This document shows, piece after piece, positions 14,912 through 17,755 of a stretch of DNA of 17,755 nt. The stretch spans positions 1 through 17,755 of the forward strand of contig DATLAW010000275.1 of NCBI GenBank assembly GCA_035527255.1. The letters are read 5' to 3'. Source of the stretch: Thermohalobaculum sp035527255 (GTDB lineage Bacteria; Pseudomonadota; Alphaproteobacteria; Rhodobacterales; Rhodobacteraceae). Below the pieces are notes generated by a model that had not been told where the DNA came from, did no database searches, and worked only from the letters and a program-made list of their open reading frames with translations. A program made the translations under genes and the position numbers. How positions within the stretch are numbered: position 1 is the stretch's first letter; each line of letters opens with the position of its first letter.

Positions 14912-17329
14912 TCAAGCCTTCAGCCGTTCGTTGCCTGGATCATAAAGCGGACTGGCGGCGCGGCGTAAAGGGTAGCGCTCGCCGAAGGCTTCAATCTCGA
15001 GGCTGGCGGTATCGCCAATGTCTGTCGGCAGATAGCCCATGAAGATGGTCTTGGCGACAGTGCAGCCATAACCGGCGCTGGAGGCGAGCGAGACGACCTG
15101 GCCGCCAGACCAGATGGTCTCGCCCCCGAAAACCGGCAGGTCGTCGTCGGAGGTGAAGGTGCAGAGGTGCCGTTTTGACCCGGCGGCTTTCTCGCGCTCC
15201 AGGGCCTGCCGCCCGATAAAACCGCCTTTCGAGCGCAGGTGAACGTGGCCGCCCAGCCCGGCCTGGATCGGGGTGTAATCCGGGGTCACATCCGAGCTCC
15301 AATAGACATAGCCCTTCTCGAGGCGCAGGCTTTCGATTGCCCGGTAGCCGACATTGGCCATGCCGAAGGGTGCACCCGCCGCTTGCAGCGACTCAAACAC
15401 ATGGGCGCCGAATTCGGTCGGGATATGCAGCTCCCACCCCAGCTCGCCGACATAGCCGATGCGCACGGCCAGCACCGGCGCGGCACCGATGGTGATCTCG
15501 CGGGCGGTGGCGAAGGGGAACGTGGCGTTGGTGATGTCGTCTTCGGAAATAGATTGCAGAATTTCGCGCGATCTGGGGCCGCAGAGGTTGAGGACGGCGC
15601 GCGATGAGGTGATCTCGGTCAGGGTTGCCGTGCCGTCAGCGGGCAGGTTCTGGCGGATCCACGCGGCATCATGGACCCCGAAGCCGCTGCCGGTGACGAT
15701 GTAGAAGCGGTTTGGCCCCAGCCGGATGATGGTCAGGTCGGCCTCGATGCCGCCGCGTTCGTTGCAAAGCTGGGTGTAGATCACCGCGCCGACCGGCTTG
15801 TCCATGTTGGAGACGGCGAGGTGCTGGAGGGCTTTGAGCGCACCGGGACCGGACAGCTCGAATTTGGAAAAGCTGGTCTGGTCGATCAACCCGGCCCGCT
15901 CGCGCACTGCCTTGTGTTCGCCGGCCGAATAGCGCTTCCAGCCGGGGTTGACGAAGGCCAGTTGGTCGACCGGTGCTATGCCCTCGGGCGCGAACCACAG
16001 CGGTCGCTCCCAGCCGTTTTTCGAGCCGTAGACCGCACCCTGCGACTTCAGCGCATCGTAGAACGGGCTGCGGCGGAGGCCACGGGCGACATCGCTCTCG
16101 GCCCCCGGATAGCGCATCTTGTAGTGGTGGGCGTAATGCTCGACGGCGCGCGGGTACATGAAGGCGCGGGTGCCCTGATGGGCGCCGAAGCGCCGGTTGT
16201 CGAGCGGCCAGAGGTCGATGCTGGGGCGGCCTTCCAGCACCCATTCCGCGATCATCTCGCCAGCCCCGCCACCAGCGGCGATGCCATAGAGGAAGCCTGT
16301 CGCCAGCATCAGGTTCTGAAAATCCGGCGACGGGCCCATGACGAAATCGCCGTCGGCGGAATAGGGGATCGGGCCGTTGATCACGGTGCGGATGCCGACC
16401 TGGTTGACCACCGGCGTGACCTGGCCCGCAAGCTCGGCCAGCGGCATGAAGCGGTCGAGATTTTCGGGCAGCAGTTGGCGTTCGAACTCGCCGGGAATGC
16501 CAGTGTCGCCGAACGGAAGGGTGCGGTCCTCGTAGCCGCCGATCAGAAGGCGGCCACCGGCCTCGGGCTTGTAGTAGACCAGCCGGTCGGGGTCGCGCAG
16601 CGAGGGCAGATTGGCCGGGCAATCGGGGATCGCCTCGGTGACGATATACTGGTGCTCGACGGCGCAGGCGGGGATTTTCAGGCCCAGTTTGGCGCCCAAC
16701 TCGCGGCTCCACATACCCGCGGCGAGGATGACGTTCTGGGCCTGGTAGGTGCCGTCCGAGCTGGTGACGCCGGTGATCCGGTGGCCATCGGTCTGGAAGT
16801 CCAGTACCTTGACGCCCAGGCGGATATCGGCGCCGCCCATGCGGGCACCCTTGGCGATGGCCTGGCATAGGCTGGCCGGGTCGACATGGCCGTCGGTGGG
16901 GATGAAGGCGGCGCCCTCGAGCCCCTTGGTGTCGATCAGCGGGAACAGATCGAAGGCCTCGGCAGGCGTGATCACCTGCATCTCGAGGCCGAAGCTGCGG
17001 GCCATGGTGGCCAGCCGCCTGGCCTCCATCATCCGGTCGGGCGAGGCGGCGAGGCGCAGGCTGCCGACCTTCTTCCAGTCGGTCGCCTGCCCGGTCTCGG
17101 CCCCGATCCGGTCATAGAGGGCGACCGATTTTTGCAGCATTCGGGTGGTGTTGCGCGACGAACGCAGCTGGCCGACCAACCCGGCGGCATGCCAGGTGGC
17201 GCCGTGGGTCAGGGCGGATTTCTCGAGCAGGACAATGTCGCGCTCCCCTGCCCGCGCCAGATGATAGGCGATCGAGCAGCCGATGATGCCGCCGCCGATG
17301 ATCAGGTGTTTAGCCGCGTGTTTCTCCAT
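14912..17329 (-). CDS. FAD-dependent N-methyl-amine oxidoreductase fused to GcvT domains (dimethylglycine/sarcosine dehydrogenase family)
   Basis: The 805-residue product joins an N-terminal DAO-type FAD domain (about 8-365), a linker domain (about 366-425) and the folate-binding aminomethyltransferase (GcvT) fold (about 428-800). Such enzymes oxidise N-methyl groups of dimethylglycine, sarcosine and similar amines and pass the one-carbon unit to tetrahydrofolate. The dinucleotide motif is GGGIIG (12-17). H47, in ATWHAAGL, is where this family attaches FAD covalently. GTRAFMYPRAVEHYAHHYKM (from 386) and YGSKNGWERPLWF (from 434) are family signatures, and YTQLCNERGGIEADLTI (from 519) is the GcvT signature. 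The start at 17329 has GGGAG nearby. It lies 18 bases after a gene with a related C-terminal domain. Which amine it uses cannot be read from the sequence. Confidence 0.88.
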   Translation of the reverse strand: MEKHAAKHLIIGGGIIGCSIAYHLARAGERDIVLLEKSALTHGATWHAAGLVGQLRSSRNTTRMLQKSVALYDRIGAETGQATDWKKVGSLRLAASPDRMMEARRLATMARSFGLEMQVITPAEAFDLFPLIDTKGLEGAAFIPTDGHVDPASLCQAIAKGARMGGADIRLGVKVLDFQTDGHRITGVTSSDGTYQAQNVILAAGMWSRELGAKLGLKIPACAVEHQYIVTEAIPDCPANLPSLRDPDRLVYYKPEAGGRLLIGGYEDRTLPFGDTGIPGEFERQLLPENLDRFMPLAELAGQVTPVVNQVGIRTVINGPIPYSADGDFVMGPSPDFQNLMLATGFLYGIAAGGGAGEMIAEWVLEGRPSIDLWPLDNRRFGAHQGTRAFMYPRAVEHYAHHYKMRYPGAESDVARGLRRSPFYDALKSQGAVYGSKNGWERPLWFAPEGIAPVDQLAFVNPGWKRYSAGEHKAVRERAGLIDQTSFSKFELSGPGALKALQHLAVSNMDKPVGAVIYTQLCNERGGIEADLTIIRLGPNRFYIVTGSGFGVHDAAWIRQNLPADGTATLTEITSSRAVLNLCGPRSREILQSISEDDITNATFPFATAREITIGAAPVLAVRIGYVGELGWELHIPTEFGAHVFESLQAAGAPFGMANVGYRAIESLRLEKGYVYWSSDVTPDYTPIQAGLGGHVHLRSKGGFIGRQALEREKAAGSKRHLCTFTSDDDLPVFGGETIWSGGQVVSLASSAGYGCTVAKTIFMGYLPTDIGDTASLEIEAFGERYPLRRAASPLYDPGNERLKA

Positions 17330-17347
17330 GCTGTTCCGCTCCCTGCC

Positions 17348-17755
17348 TCAGCATTTGATCCGGGTCATTGCCGGGTCGTATAGCGGCCCGAGCTGGACCG
17401 TGCAGGGAACCCGTTCGGTGGCGACCTCCAGTTCGTACTCGCCGATCACGACATGCTCGGCATCGACGCCGGCCCGGTTACGGATATAGCCATAGCCGAT
17501 CGAGGCGCCGATGGTGTGGCCGTAACCCGCACTGGTCAGCCAACCGGCCCGGACCCCGTTTCGATAAATTGTCTCGCGGCCGGCCAGCACAATTTTTGGA
17601 TCATCGACGACGAAACAGGCCATCAACTTCTTGACCCCGTCGCGGTGTTGGGCTTCTGTTGCGGCGCGGCCCATGAAATCGATGTTCTTCTTCAGCTTGA
17701 CCGCCCAGCCGAGGCCAGCCTCGATGGGCGTATGATCGGGGCCGATGTCCGATCC
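17348..17755 (-). CDS. GcvT C-terminal domain protein, second amine dehydrogenase-like enzyme (partial, 5' end outside window)
   Basis: Only the last 135 residues are visible; the frame is open to the window's edge. They contain DHTPIEAGLGWAVKLKK, then FMGRAA, GWLTSAGYGHTIGASIGYGY and a final PLYDPAMTRIKC. This is the C-terminal part of the GcvT (aminomethyltransferase) fold as found in dimethylglycine and sarcosine dehydrogenases. It parallels the downstream FAD enzyme, which has DYTPIQAGLGGHVHLRS, SSAGYGCTVAKTIFMGY and PLYDPGNERLKA, so the two are tandem paralogues in this domain. Most likely the full gene is another FAD/GcvT fusion, but a stand-alone GcvT-like protein cannot be excluded. 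It is the first visible gene of the operon. Confidence 0.85.
   Translation of the reverse strand, partial: GSDIGPDHTPIEAGLGWAVKLKKNIDFMGRAATEAQHRDGVKKLMACFVVDDPKIVLAGRETIYRNGVRAGWLTSAGYGHTIGASIGYGYIRNRAGVDAEHVVIGEYELEVATERVPCTVQLGPLYDPAMTRIKC

Noticed and set aside
15671..16870. Plus-strand 399-residue frame opposite the FAD enzyme
   Set aside because: It is the antisense of a confidently identified FAD/GcvT gene; such long antisense frames are common in GC-rich DNA and it shows no family motif.

Overview
The window looks like a piece of a GC-rich alphaproteobacterial chromosome, probably Rhodospirillales-like or a relative. This is inferred from high GC with compact gene spacing, a separate accA, a PraR-like XRE regulator, an L-malyl-CoA/beta-methylmalyl-CoA lyase of the type used in the ethylmalonyl-CoA pathway, def-fmt in tandem, and a GcvT-fused FAD amine oxidase cluster. 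No rRNA, tRNA, CRISPR array, transposase or integrase was seen. The first 300 bases are visibly more AT-rich than the rest.

Layout. Positions 1-309 are an AT-rich leader, followed by a small XRE regulator (+, 310-672). accA lies on the minus strand (827-1786). A 306-base divergent spacer leads to a secreted RTX metalloprotease of the serralysin type (+, 2093-4279), which carries a regular 106-residue supra-repeat. An Stf0-like sulfotransferase (+, 4407-5189) follows. mcl1 (-, 5221-6201) is divergent from def-fmt (+, 6338-7816). A small secreted c-type cytochrome (-, 7823-8209) is divergent from a CueR-type copper regulator (+, 8290-8688), with a MerR-type operator/promoter between them that points at the cytochrome. 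A bidirectional hairpin separates cueR from gabD (-, 8751-10205), and an isocitrate/isopropylmalate-dehydrogenase-family gene follows (-, 10343-11452). A small ABM-domain gene (+, 11646-11933) runs into a palindromic intergenic repeat that supplies the stop codons of the genes on both of its sides.

From 17755 down to 12033 the minus strand carries one tight probable operon. In transcription order it reads: GcvT-domain protein (5' end outside the window), FAD/GcvT fusion of the dimethylglycine/sarcosine dehydrogenase family, choline-kinase-like phosphotransferase, OtnK (DUF1537, 3-oxo-tetronate kinase family), OtnC (class II aldolase, 3-oxo-tetronate 4-phosphate decarboxylase family). OtnK and OtnC together are known to turn a four-carbon 3-oxo acid into dihydroxyacetone phosphate. 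Joining them to N-methyl-amine oxidases and a small-molecule kinase suggests a catabolic route for a compound with both an amine part and a sugar-acid-like part. That combination is the best candidate here for an undescribed system; the substrate cannot be read from the sequence.

The other points worth checking are the copper-regulated cytochrome, the protease-sulfotransferase pair, and the stop-codon-donating repeat.
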